Shown here one piece after another: positions 9,156-20,943 of a stretch of 64,000 nt of DNA; within the stretch, counting starts at the first letter, position 1; each line of letters starts with the position of its first letter. Made by a program: the position numbers and the translations under genes. Source of the stretch: Cerioporus squamosus (taxonomy: Eukaryota > Basidiomycota > Agaricomycetes > Polyporales > Polyporaceae); contig JABYQS010000089.1 in NCBI GenBank assembly GCA_022592435.1, positions 97,501 through 161,500 of the forward strand, written 5' to 3'. Under the pieces are notes generated by a model, which was given only the letters and a program-made list of their open reading frames with translations, was not told the DNA's origin and ran no database searches.

Positions 9156-11962
9156 ATGTTCTTTTGTCGCCACCAACTCCTCCGAGCACCTGCACAGCGG
9201 CACTTCTCGAACCTCCTCACGACCCGACACGCTCCCCGTCTCCTCGGACCCCTCCCCACTCATACAGCACCATCACGCCATGCTCGGTCTTCCAGCTCAC
9301 TCCCAGCTCTGGATGACCCCTCCGAACCTTCGTCCTCAGTCTCCTCTGAGCAGAAGCCGAAGATCAAGCTGTGGCCGCCAACTCCTCCTCCGGACCCACA
9401 ACCAAGCGAGGAGGCCGTGGAGGTCAGGAAGGAGGAAAACGGAGAGAACAAGGCCGTACCCCCAGCAGAAGAGCACCCAACAAATACCCAGGACGACCGA
9501 ACCTCAGTGACCAACGAGAAGAAGAAGGGCCAGCACGTCGCCGCCTACCTCGCCGCTCGCGCAACCAGTGGGCAGGAGACCTTGACCAAGTTCTCGTCTT
9601 CAGCCGTCAGAGACCTCGTGTGGGACCTCGTGGAGACCCAGCGCCGCGACGCCATGGACCTGTTCGTCGAGGACGCCGCGTACGTCCTCCGCATGCGCGC
9701 GAACCGCTTCCGTTACCCCGCCGTCTTCCTGCTCGAGGAGCTCGGCCCGCGTCGGCACTTGAAGAAGCGGCACACGCTCATGCTCCTGCGCGCGCTGAAG
9801 CAACACTCGCGTCTCACACAGATCCGGCTCAAGTCGGCCATCGAAATCGCCACGAGCATTATGAAGTCTATGGACGCCAAGGAGCCTGTGGACGGCGAGA
9901 TCCTGACCATACTGCAGGAGTGGCTCTTGCAGCTGCTGAAGGACGCCGGTAAGCCAGACCCATTCAAATACGAGCTGGCTGGGCCGGGACACCAGGTCCC
10001 ACTCGTTATCTGGCCACTCTTCCGCGTCTGCTTGCGTTCGCGCTGAGAGGCGAGCAGACGCAGGCTTCTGCGCTCATGCGAACGCTGATCGAGAAGCAGG
10101 CCATCCACTCGTACGCGATCGAGAAGACGGACCTTGGCGCGAACGACAACGTCTACGTCGTCTTGTCCGTGCTGGTACGCACCTGTCTCCAGTATGGGTG
10201 GTTCTCGCGTGCGACTTCGCTCCTCGTCCCGTATATCTCGACTCAGCGGAGGTTCTCCCGTGCGCTCGCGCTGCTGATCCAGGACTGGTTGCAAGCCGCC
10301 CTCGACGAACCGCGCGATGTTGACCTCACGGAAGCCGCGGCGGTGATTATCATGCATTTCCAACGCGTTCAGGGAACGGTCATCCACGACACCCTCCTCC
10401 AGCAGTTCTACAAGGAGGCTGCGGCGGCCAAGGCTGGCGAGCTTGCTCAAGCGGTCTACCGGCACTCGCGCGAGGTCAAGTACTACTCTTACAACCCTCC
10501 GGGTGGTTCGGCGCTCATCTGGTTCATCCTCTACCTCCGCGGTATCAGGCGGGACGTTCATCTTTTGCGTGTGCTGACGAAGCATATCGCTGAGGAGGAC
10601 GTGAATGTTGTTCCCTTTGCTCGCAATGCGGTCCTGTACAACGCCGCTTCTAACGGCTTTACGTTGCTGGCCCGCACTCTCTGGGAACGCTGGTCTGAAG
10701 GAGAGGACCGCAGGTACATCGTGGCTAACAGCGCCACGATGCTCCGCTTCGTCAGCGCGTTCATGAACACGGAGGCTACCATTCTGCGTGCCGCGAGGCA
10801 AACCCGTTTGAGCCGTTTCCCAAACGACTGTTTCCCGACAGACGGCTGCATCCCGGATAAATACGCCAGATGGGACAGAGCGGATGGCGGACGATGAAGC
10901 TCGTGCCGTACAGCAGACGAACGACCCCTCCGAAGGCGAAGAGACTAACCCCGCATCTGATGCTCCACACTCGCCTTCGCCCCCACCCCCGCACGACGAC
11001 GCTGTGCAGCCGCTGTCCTCCGGGAGAGCTCCCCTCCTGGCGCCTCCGCCGTGGCCTTCTTCCCCTTCGGAGCGCGGAGCTGGAGAAGGAGAAGGACAAG
11101 GTGGTACAGAGACCGTGACGCTGACCCGCGAGGAGCTGCTCGCACGCGCGGCAGGCATCCGACGATTCACCGAACGCGTCTTCGACGCGTACTACGAGGT
11201 CAAGCAGCCGGTCGAGACGGCCGACCGGATGACGGTGAATGCGCTCGCGCGGGGCGCGTTCATGCTTGGCCGGGACGAGCTCGCGTTCGAGCTGTTCAAC
11301 CTTATGCGTCGGCGGGACATGCGGCTCGACCTGCACGACCTGAACGTCGTCATCTCCGTCGTGGCGAAGGCGAACCCGGAGCGGGGCATCGAGCGCATCC
11401 AGAAGATGATCGACGCTGGGCTCGAGCCCGACGCCGTGACGTACGGGACGGTCATCCACTGGGCGATCTTCCACGGGAACGCGGTGCTGGTGAAGAAGGT
11501 CATCGACATGGCCCGCGCACACGGGCTGGAGAACTTCTCGTTCAAGACGCTGGCCGGGCTGCTGCACGCGACGGTGTCGCCCGACTTCGAGACGCCGCCG
11601 AGCGAGCAGCTGGAGACCGCGGAGACATCCTGTCGACGATGCTGGACCTGGGCATCATCCCGACGCCGAACGTGGGCCAGGACTGCATCAAGGCTGCGCT
11701 CGCGGCGGAGGACCCGGTGATGGCGTTCCGGTTCTGGAAGGAGCTGCTGAAGGACAAGGTCGAGTTCGCGGACAACGCGCAGCGGCAGCTGCGGAGGCGG
11801 ATTGGGAACCAGATCCAGGAGCACTTCGACGCGGGCTGGGTGGACGAGAACCGGGCGCGGGTGATGCTCTCGGAGCTCGGGTTCGAAATATTCTCGCTGC
11901 ACGACCGGCGGCGGCTCGCTGCGAAGGAGCGGCCCCTGCCAGGGATCGACGCTCCCCCGTAG
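9156..11962 (+). CDS. Mitochondrial PPR-like protein, with one apparent frameshift
   Basis: Pentatricopeptide repeat proteins bind organellar RNA; a mitochondrial role is inferred from the Arg/Ser/His-rich, acid-poor N terminus (MFFCRHQLLRAPAQRHFSNL). The start is the ATG at 9156, the first in frame before that leader. Exon 1 runs to 9948 and joins in phase to 9996 across a 47 bp GTAAGC-AG intron. A second intron lies between about 10780 and 10870; the likeliest ends are 10788-10869, but its donor is weak. The C-terminal half shows helical-repeat units of PPR type (FELFNLMRRRDMRLDLHDLN; IQKMIDAGLEPDAVTYGTVI). At about 11620 the frame shifts by one base: one missing nucleotide would restore ETAED-ILSTMLDLG, and no splice solution exists there. 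The frame then runs on to the stop at 11962. This is either a sequence error or a real lesion. The protein would be roughly 890 residues. Confidence 0.75.
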
Positions 11963-12984
11963 CGCTTGCGCGGACACTGGTCTCAGCATGTCATGGTGGC
12001 GAGGCTGCGACTGGCGAGGCTAAAGGCTCCGGGGTCACTGGACGGTGGGACGGTTCCGATGGAAGGCGGTGGGCGATGGGCGATGGGCGAGAAGCGGGGT
12101 GCGATGCGCTGGGCTCTCCCAGGCGGTCATGGGGCGAGCTGTCGCTCCCGTCGCGCATGGCAGGCTCGGTGGCCTTGGCTGCAGCGGACGCCCAGCGGAC
12201 TAGCCGGGTGATGATGATGGCGGGCGTTCATGTGGAAAGAAGCGGGTGTGCTTCGAATCTGACAAGCTGGGCCGCAGACGGAGGACGATGACGACGGCGT
12301 GCGGGCAGCGGGGGATATAGATGGGACGTGGTATGTATGGTAGCAATACAGCGCAAATGTCGTAATTGGATGCAACCGCGACTGTGCCACCGCGAGCAGA
12401 CTGGGAGCGTTGGTGGATGGCGAAGACGGCGGAGGCGGAGGGCACATGCTGGCACATGGGATGCTCACACTGCAGTGGAGAAGTTTGATTGAGAGTGTGA
12501 TCGCCCGAGATGGCTGGGGGCGCCCGGGGGAGCGGGCGTGAGTTTGGCCGGAGATGCACCGGGGGAGGAGGACGGGGGGACCCGTGACGGCGGAGGGTGT
12601 CTGGGGAGCAGCTGGACTTGTCGGAAAAGAAGGCAGCAGCATGTCCTGATTGGGACAGCTGCCGGGGCGATGGGGACGAGTGCAGGCCGCATCTGTGCTG
12701 GCTGAGAAGCCCGGCTGGATGGCCGCGCAGAAAAGATTCGAAAAGCAAACAACACGCGAACAAACAAAGTGCTCGCGTTCAAAATCCAGCCCGCGCGTTG
12801 CTCGCCCGCACCGGCCCCTGCTGCTCCGAGCCCGCCTGCGTGCTGAGGGATACATATTCGCCTGCTCCTGCCCCGCGTCCGCACCGCTTCCTCCCCCGCG
12901 TCCTCCGCGTCTCCGCCTCGCCAGCGCTTGCCCCGCCGAGCCCAACCCACGGCGGTCCCTGTCCCGCTCCCACTGCCCTCGACC
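11963..12984. other. Intergenic, promoter side of the zinc-cluster gene
   Basis: About 1 kb between the PPR-like stop and the transcription factor start, both on the plus strand. The 300 bp before the ATG is pyrimidine-rich, as is common in basidiomycete promoters and leaders. Long minus-strand open frames here have low-complexity composition and no recognisable domain, so I treat them as chance frames. Confidence 0.45.
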
Positions 12985-15900
12985 ATGCCCTCCGCTCGTA
13001 CAAAAAAAGAACCAAACTCGCCCACACCCCCTTCTGACGACTCCAGTCCCAAGGACGCGTCCGAAAACAGCAAGATCAAGAGAAAGTCAGTCTCCCTTTC
13101 CCCGATGTTTCCCCGCTCCCTTCAGCCCGCCCCCTCTTCCCCCCTTCCCCGCGTTCTTCTCCTCCGCATCCGTTCCTGCCCCGCGTCCTCCACAGTCCGT
13201 CCCGTCTTCTGCGCCTCCCCCGCCGAGCCATGTTGTGACCTTTTCTCCGCTCCCCCGTCGCTGCACTGACCATGTCCTCATTCCTCTTCTACAGGCGCCA
13301 ATCACAGAGTGCGTCCTTTCTGCGCCACGGCTCGCCTTTTCCTCTCGTCTGACGTCTCCCGCAGGCTGCGATGCGTGTCGTGCGCGCAAGGTGAGGTGCG
13401 CGCGCGAGAACCCGGACGATCCGAAGGGATCCTGCAAGCATTGCATCACCCTCGGCATCCCCTGCACCTACGACTACCAGCCCAAGAAGAGGGGGCCCCC
13501 GAACCTGTGAGTACAATTCGCGTTCCAGTCTGCTCGAGAGTCGCGTCGCCGACAAGCACGGCGCATCCGCTAGATACCTCCGCAGACTGCAGGAGGCAGC
13601 AGCCGCCGCGGCCGCCGCTCAGCAGGACAACCAAAACGGCTCAGATCTCCCGCAGTCCCCAGCCTCGACCTCCCAGAGCGCGACGAGCCCCACGCTGGGC
13701 GCGCTCTCCCCCTCCACGCAGAACTCCTCGTTCCTGGAGCCCTCATTGGGATCCATCCCGTCTGTGCAGCCGTCGGCGCTGCCCCCGTCGAGGTATCCCA
13801 TTGCCGCAGATGGCTTCCACTCGCAGTTCCCGCCCCTCTCGATGTCCGTTCCGACGTCCTTTGGAAACTCACGCATGCCGGAGATGGCGAACGGAATGGC
13901 GCGCTCACCAGGGAGAGACGTCGAGCAACCGTACGGGTCTCCTTCGGACCAGTTCAGTACGTACCCCTTGCACAACTGGTCGTACAAGCAGCACCAGGCC
14001 CTCTCCGTCATGCCGCCCTCCGCAATTCCCCCACTCTCCTACTACTACCGTCCACATCGACTAGAGGACGTTGCGCCGCGTGATACCATCCTCCTGATCA
14101 TAGCGCTCTTCTTCGACTTCGTATACCCACTAACACCATGCGTACACAAGCCGTCGTTCATGGCGGACGTGCATTCCCGGCGAGAAGAGCGTGACCCGCT
14201 GTTCTTCGCGCTCGTCATGTCCACGGTTGCCTCGACACTCGTACAGGTCCCAAGGTCCTACCTTCCAATGGAGCGTCACGCGGTGCGGAAGCTCGCGCAG
14301 ACCTGTCATGAGGCGAGTCGACACATCTCCGTCGCGTCTTACGACCCACCCACGTCGATGCACGTCGTCATCCGGTACTTGTAAGTTCCTGAAATACTGT
14401 GTCGTTCCGCATGTGTTCCCTTGCTCACGCGCTCTAACCCACCTCACAGCGACTGCGTGTACCACTTCTGCGAGGGTCACGATGCAACACAGCATGCAGC
14501 CTTCGGCGAAGCGGCGCATATCGCGGTGACGCTGCGAATGCACGAGGAGTCGTCGTACGAAGGGCTCGACCTGATCGAGTGCGAAGTCCGTCGAAGGACG
14601 TTCTGGTTACTATTTGGGGGTAAGCATCCTGGTTTTTGGGATTGGCTCGCGGGCTGATCAGCCGGGGAAACTCTATCCTGATCGATGCTGACCCGTCGCC
14701 TCCCACCACGCAGCGGATAAATCCATGTCCATCCTTCTGGGCCGCCCGATCTGCCTCCGAGACGAGGACACCACGTGTAATTTTCCACGGGAGCTCGACG
14801 ACGAGTAGTGAGTGGTCACACCCCGCCCGATGCGTGTCCGAGAATTAACCACCCCTTTCCCGCATTGCGCGCGTGGCCCATGGGTACCTCTCACCGTCCG
14901 CCTTCTGCGCCTTCGTGTGTTCATCGCCTTCTCAGCATCACGCCGAGCGCATACCTCCCGCAGCCGCACGGGAAGACGGCGATAGTGTCCGGACTGAATT
15001 ACACCTCGCGCATCTTCGCGCTTCTGGGCGAAATCCTCGTTCGGATCCGGGTCGACAAGCGGTCCCCGCCACAGGGCCAGTTCCTCACCGCGCGCCTCGA
15101 GGAGGTGCAGGCGCTGCACTCGCGCATCGTCGCCGCGCTCGCGCACGCCCCCGAGCCGCTCCGCCTCAAGCAGGCACACGGGCTGAACCAGATCCCGGCA
15201 GAGTACGGGGGCGCGGGCTTCCGCCAGGCTGCGTTCACGGAGGTCAAGGACTTCTTCGACAACCCGAACGCGTCCCGCGCGAATGCGCTCAACCCGTTCC
15301 TGGTCATGCAGGCGAACCTGTATGTCACCCAGGTGAGGCGCTGCTCTGCTCTGCGGCGTGCAGCACGGGAGAGGACACTGACTGACCTTCTTTCTGCCCG
15401 CTTTGCGTCTTGCCTGCTCCGGTCCGACTTGGGGGTCTTGTGCTCGCTAGCAATTGGTCCGCTTTGTGATTGAGCAGTACCGCGACGAGTTGATCACGTC
15501 CCTCCACGTGAACGTGGACGAGCATCGCGTCGCAGAAGACCGGGAAGCGGTCGCGAGCGATCTTCTCAACATCCTGCACAGGTGCGTCTGCCCCAGCTGC
15601 CCAGCTCACGCGTGTATGGCGTGTGTTCTCATCCGTGTCCGTGTCCGCGTTCCGCAGCATCCCGATTCAGTCCATTGCCACGAACGGGCCCTCATTGGTG
15701 AGTGCGGCGATCCCCTGCGCACGCACGCATTCATGCAGGGGAATGAATATGGGAACTGGGGAGCTCGTGCGCTGACGTGAGCGGCCGCATTTTTTCTATT
15801 AGGTGCACAAGGTCCGCTTCGTTGCCTCCACTCTGCTGGATGCGGTGCGGAAGGCGGAGACTGCGCCCGCCTCCGCGGCGCGTGCGCACGCGTACCTTTG

Positions 15901-16207
15901 TGAGTTTGTTTTCCCTCGCTTTTGTCCCCACCCTCTACCCCGTTCCCTACTACTCCTCCCGGTATCGATGGTATCTGGACGGGAATGGAACTGACATTGT
16001 GCGAACCGTGGCAGGGGACTTCCTGTCCATCCTCTCCGAGATCGAGCGGAACTACCTGTACGTCCTGGCGTGCTCCTGTTCTTGGCGGCCGTAGACGGTG
16101 ACACTGACGTTTGATGTTCCTTCCCCCTTGCGCCTCTCCTCTGCAGGTTGGACGACGACAGGGACGGCACGACGACCGACACCGGCATGCCACTGATGGC
16201 GAACTGA
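12985..16207 (+). CDS. Zn(2)Cys(6) fungal-specific transcription factor
   Basis: Nuclear DNA-binding regulator of the Gal4 class; its targets cannot be told from the sequence. Twelve exons: 12985-13085, 13295-13308, 13365-13506, 13574-14380, 14450-14619, 14714-14807, 14936-15332, 15451-15581, 15658-15697, 15803-15899, 16015-16057, 16147-16207. They sum to 2097 nt, 698 residues. The zinc cluster is complete: Cys40-x2-Cys43-x6-Cys50-x11-Cys62-x2-Cys65-x6-Cys72, preceded by a basic KRQSQ that is encoded by a 14 nt microexon. A poly-Ala linker and a Ser/Pro-rich segment follow. The fungal-specific regulatory domain then runs from about residue 230 (DTILLIIALFFDFVYPLTPC, HKPSF; later EVRRRTFWLLFG and MSILLGRP). 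The C terminus is short and acidic. All other introns are ordinary, apart from a 209 bp first intron. Confidence 0.92.
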
Positions 16208-17301
16208 CTACGGTTCGGCACGGGGCCCCGAGTCCCGCGTCCCGAGCTGCAGTGCACTCGATATCCTGGCCCACTTCGTCCGCGTCTTCTTCCCTTCCTT
16301 TTCTCGGGACATATAGCCTCGTTATTTTCAGGCGTCGTCGACTCCCAACGCATCGTGCATCGTGCGGTGTTCCGTCTGCGTTTGTACCTTCTCTTCTGCC
16401 TTCTGCCGTCTGGCTTCTGGCTTCTGGCCTTGTTGTGTCTTTATCAAGTATGTGGTGTATGTTGTGGAGTCGTGGGGGTGCCTGCGCCGAGCCCTAGTGG
16501 TGCTCGGTGCGTGTAGTACTGTTTTTTGAACCTTGTGTTCGTGCCAGGCGACGCAGATCCTTCCGGACTACGCTCCCGGATGATCTTGTTGCTTTCGCTT
16601 TTCGCTGTCTCATGTGTTTGTGTTTTTGTGTCTCGTGCGTCGTGCGAGGCTGCTGCTGCTGTTGCTATCTTACTATCATCACTATGGATCGGATGTACAC
16701 TCTAGTGTTGCTGTGCTCGCGCTCGTTGTCTGTGTCGTGTATATTATCATCATCAATCATGCATACCATCCACGTCTCCGTTCTCGCACTAACAAGCCCA
16801 GCTAGCCGCATCCTCGCGCCTCCGTGTGTCCCGGAGAGCTCCCGCCAGGCCAGAAACGCGTGCAAAGAGCAGTTGACCCTGTGCCTCCCGCGCGAGGCAT
16901 GGAAGGCGTCGCGCCCGTGCGATCGTCGCGAACCGTGACCCGCGCCGGGGCCAGTTGCACGCTGCAGACGACAGAAGGTTTGGCGTCTGCACCGAACCTT
17001 GCGATGCGCGCGCGGGGGCACATGGTTAGGGCACGGTGGGCGGCAAAGGCCGAGATTAGGCAGGAGTCGTCCCGAAAAGGCGATTTGCACAAAGTTGAAC
17101 TGGACGCGCTCTGTGACGCGTTTGCAGTGCCAGCTCGTGTCCCAGGCTTAGCTCGCTTCAGTCACGCTTCTGCCCCGCCGCCTGTAGCTCCTCTGCCCGG
17201 TTTCCCCGAGTGGACAAAGGCAGCCTCCCACGCGTTGTTTCGTAGCAAGAACAAGGTTGCCAAGTGCCCAGTCCCACCACCATCCACTCAGGCTGTTCCC
17301 A
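16208..17301. other. Intergenic between zinc-cluster gene and AOS1
   Basis: About 1.1 kb on the plus strand, T/G-rich in its first half (16300-16800, likely the 3' untranslated region of the transcription factor). It should contain the AOS1 promoter in its second half. No coding frame or RNA gene is recognised. Confidence 0.45.
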
Positions 17302-19806
17302 ATGGCGACTTCCGACCCAGGAACGAAGAGCGTCCCTCTCTCCATCACGGAAGGTGCGCACCTGGATGCTGACGGGTACGCAAGGCGACGAGGCACGCGT
17401 CGAGCCTGAGCAGACGTGGGTCGGGAGGGGCACTCCGAGTAAAACCTCCGAGCGCCCCCAGGACGCGACCCCGCAATCATGGTTGGCGATTGGCGTGCCC
17501 CGTCGCCCTGCATGTTCCCTCTTCAGCTTGCTTTCTGTTTACTGCCGCGATACTCACTAGCGATTTTGCAGACGAGGCGGCTGTGTATGACAGGCAGATC
17601 CGGCTTTGGGGCCTGGAGGCCCAGCAAAGGTACGCGTCCGACTCCGGCGCGCTCGCGGTTCGAGGATGAGGCGCGGAGCTGCGATGCTCAACTACTCCCG
17701 CTCTTGCTGGACGAGCGAGAACGCGATCTGGCCCTGAATATGCGTCTCTTCGTTGGCGCTTCTAGACGCGACGGCCGTCAATGCGGCTGTCAGCAGATGT
17801 TGCATGGGATTTCGCAGCGCCCGTGGTTCACAGCCCAGAGGGCAGACCCCTTGTGCTATGCTTGGACATCGCTTTCTGCAGAGGATCATGGGGCTGACTG
17901 TCGTTTGCGACGCAACAGGATGCGAAATGCGACCATCCTCATGGTCCGCCTGAAGGGTGTGGCGACCGAAGCGATCAAGAACATCGTCCTTGCAGGCATC
18001 GGCAAGCTCATCGTCGTCGACCCAGATGAGGTGGCCGAACAAGACCTCGGGGCAGGTTTCTTCTTCAGAGACGAAGACGTTGGCAAGAAGGTGAGGAGGC
18101 TCAGGCTATAATAGGACTCGGCCCGGTATGGATGGCTGGGCTGCTGGTGCAGCGGGACTAGTGACGTCCAGCACATGCGCAGCGTCCTGAGCCGTATGGA
18201 CCTGGCACGGGTGCAGCGGCGCTCTCAGCGACGTGAACGCGAAGGCGCACGCTAGAACGTCTCCCGTCGGCGTGACGCTGATATGGTATCGTCTTGCCTA
18301 TCGTGCAAGCACATGCCGAGTGCTCTGAGCAAACTCTGCCTGTATTGGCAAACGCGGCGTCAAAGCCTGTCCCTGCGTACACCCTCTTGGCGACGTCCTG
18401 GCTCTACCAGCTCTCACGTTTGCCGTGGCTGTCTGTGAACTGCTGCCGAGCGTGTGCCTCTGTGCGTCGACGGACCACGGTCGATGACGAAGGTTCTCAG
18501 TGTGGACGGCCTCGAGTGGCTGCGCGCTCTGCTTTGCACTCGGGGTCTATCGATTGAGGGCATACACTTGGCCATTCACTCCGGCTCGCCCTTTCACCCC
18601 ATGCGCCCGTTCCTTGTGCTAACCACCACGAGCAGAGAGTAGACGCCGCAAAAGCAAGAATAGAGAGTCTCAACCCCCTCGTCGCGGTGGAGACACTATC
18701 GGACCCTTCTGTTCTCGATGACAACGCCTTCGAGAGCCTCCTCGCAGGCGTAGACATGGTCTGTGTGACCGATGTCGACCGGACTACCTTGGTGCGTATG
18801 TCATGCCGTGCCAGCACCATCTGTGGGGCAGTACGTCGACTGTGAGCATCGCTGACGTATCTTCAGATACGCCTCAACGACACCTGCCGACGCCTGGGCA
18901 AGCCGTTCTACTCGGGCGGGACGTACGGCCTGCTGGGCTACATCTTCTGCGATCTGCTCCAGCATGACTACATTGCGCCGTACGTCGTGTTCTATTAGTC
19001 ATATGCTCGATGTGTGCGCCTTATCTCTCATACCCCCGTCCGCCTCATCGCAGGGACCGCTCGGCGCAGAAGGACGCAGCGAAGGATGTCAGAAACACTG
19101 CGACGTACGTCCCGCTCCGCACAGCGCTCCAGCACCGCTGGACGGGCATGACGCGACGCCAGACGAAAGAAGTCAACCCTGCGATCCCGTTCTCGGTCCT
19201 CGGTGAGTGTGCCACACAGGCTGTGCGGGAGGCTGACAGGTCTGACGTCGAGTTCGCGCCGGTGGTGGTGGTGGTGGCGTGCAGCTCTCTGGGAGTACCA
19301 GGCCACGCACGCAGGCTCGCTGCCTGACGACCCGATGGCGGCGCAGGAGCTTGAGGAGATAGCGAATAAGCTTATCGGAGAGGCGGGTGTGAACAAGCAG
19401 GTGCTGCCCAACATCCCGCGAGAGCTCGTCGAGTGCGTCCATCATGCTCTCACTGTCATCGTGCCGCTTGCTGACCGCGATCGCCGTCTTGCATATCGCG
19501 TGTTGACCATTTGTCGCATCCGACGTCCATCCTCTTACCGCTCACCTCTCACCTCTGATGGCTTACCTTCCGCCGATGACTCCTACCCCTGACCATCTAC
19601 CTTTATCGTATATCGTCATTGACGGCTGCAGGACCCTGGCAACCACCGCAGCGCACGAATTGTCCCCGGTCTGTGCGGTCGTCGGTGGGCTGCTTGCGCA
19701 GGACATCCTCAAGGCCCTGGCTGCGCGGGAGCCGCCCATCGCGAATTTCTTCACCTTCGATGGTAACCTGGGCGGTGGCACTGTCGTAAGGATGGGGATA
19801 CCGTAA
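17302..19806 (+). CDS. AOS1: SUMO-activating enzyme subunit 1 (Aos1/SAE1/Rad31)
   Basis: Aos1 pairs with Uba2 to form the SUMO E1, which adenylates SUMO and passes it to Uba2's cysteine; Aos1 itself carries no catalytic cysteine. Eight exons: 17302-17353, 17572-17629, 17919-18090, 18636-18791, 18867-18979, 19054-19202, 19285-19432, 19632-19806. They sum to 1023 nt, 340 residues, the usual family length. Signatures in order are YDRQIRLWGLEAQQR (about residue 24), KNIVLAGIGKLIVVD, EQDLGAGFFFRDEDVGKKR and AKARIESLNPLV. Next come NDTCRRLGKPFYSGGTYGLL and, at the end, CAVVGGLLAQDILKALAARE and FFTFDGNLGGG. Introns 2 (289 bp) and 3 (545 bp) are far longer than the 60-90 bp norm of this window. Ubiquitin E1, Uba3 and Uba2 are ruled out by length and by the absence of the cysteine domain. 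Confidence 0.9.
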
Positions 19807-20943
19807 AATCCCTGCAGATGGTGGAAGTAGGGTGGAGGTACGAAGACGACAGCAAAAGCATACTCCGAAGCTAGCGGTCGAGCAGGCGTACGGGCCAAGT
19901 TGAAGAGAGCAGCGCCGATGATGTCAGTGTCGATAGTGCAAGGAGGGTCAGCATAGGTGTGTAGTGTGGTTTGTAATGCCTCAGTGCTCCCTTGGTGCAA
20001 TACATCGGTGTATATCCGACCATTCCGCGGCTGTTCACAGTGCTCATCGTCTAGCCTCCCCGGGAACGTAAGGATCAACACAGTCGTACGGCGAATCAGC
20101 ATCCTGCAATTCATAGCGGCGAGCCGCTCGATCCCTCACTCCTCCCCATTGTCTCCGAGGAGGAGCCCCTCCCGCCGGCGACCTCGTTAACCGCGCACGT
20201 CGGCCACTGGGTGGCAGACGTGCGTGAAACCACCCGTGGACACCCAGGAGCCCAAACGCGGTTAGCGTGCGAGGACGGAAACAGGCTTTCTATTGCGATC
20301 TCTCGCCTTCTCTATTGCACGGGGCACGCCTGCGCCCGAGGCTGACCCGACATACCCCAACCGGCGTCCACACGATCGCACCGCAATCAGTCCCATGCCC
20401 GCTCAATTGTGGTGGTGGGGAGGTCGCGGGAGTGTGTGCTCTGGCGCGTTGCAATGAGCGAGTCGGGTGCTCCCCACGGGCGAGGCTTCTCTGGATAAGT
20501 GTCGGATAAATGGGGTGGATGGTGGGTTAGCGGGTATTGTGCATCGAGTACCCTGCCGGAGGTCGGTCGAGCGTCCAGCGTTTCGTATTGTCTCATGAGC
20601 GGGTTCAGAGAGGTGAACTCTGACCGTGGGCTCTCTTGGGTACGTCGGATTGCAATTGACCCTCGGGACTCTATGTTGTCGTACTGTACAGGTCGGAACT
20701 ACCTACCATGTCTCGATGCTCGACCCCTAGTTCTGCTTCATCATTTCCATACGAGAACTCCGCTACTGATCAATCCTCGCATCTCTCAGGCTCCACCCGC
20801 AAAGAAGCATCCGGCGGGACCCCGCACCCCGGTCTCCTGTCCTGCACCTTCTCGTCGCCAACCACAGCGCGTGCTCCACCAGATCTCGAGACTCCTTCGT
20901 CTGGCGCATTCTCAGCCCGGCGTCGAAATCCGAAACATCCGAC
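19807..20943. other. Intergenic between convergent AOS1 and FOL3
   Basis: AOS1 ends at 19806 (+) and FOL3 ends at 20944 (-), so 1.1 kb holds both 3' ends. The open frames in it (for example at 20499-21266) overlap the FOL3 exon antisense or lack protein-like composition. Nothing else is recognised. Confidence 0.45.

Noticed and set aside
9713..11170. 485-codon open frame on the minus strand
   Set aside because: It lies exactly antisense to the PPR-like exons, has GC-driven Arg/Ser-rich composition and no motif, and the plus strand explains the region.
12127..12945. 272-codon minus-strand frame upstream of the zinc-cluster gene
   Set aside because: Low-complexity Pro/Ser/Arg composition in the pyrimidine-rich promoter; no splice or domain support.
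19262..19278. GGT microsatellite in an AOS1 intron
   Set aside because: Only a few perfect units; ordinary for intronic DNA.
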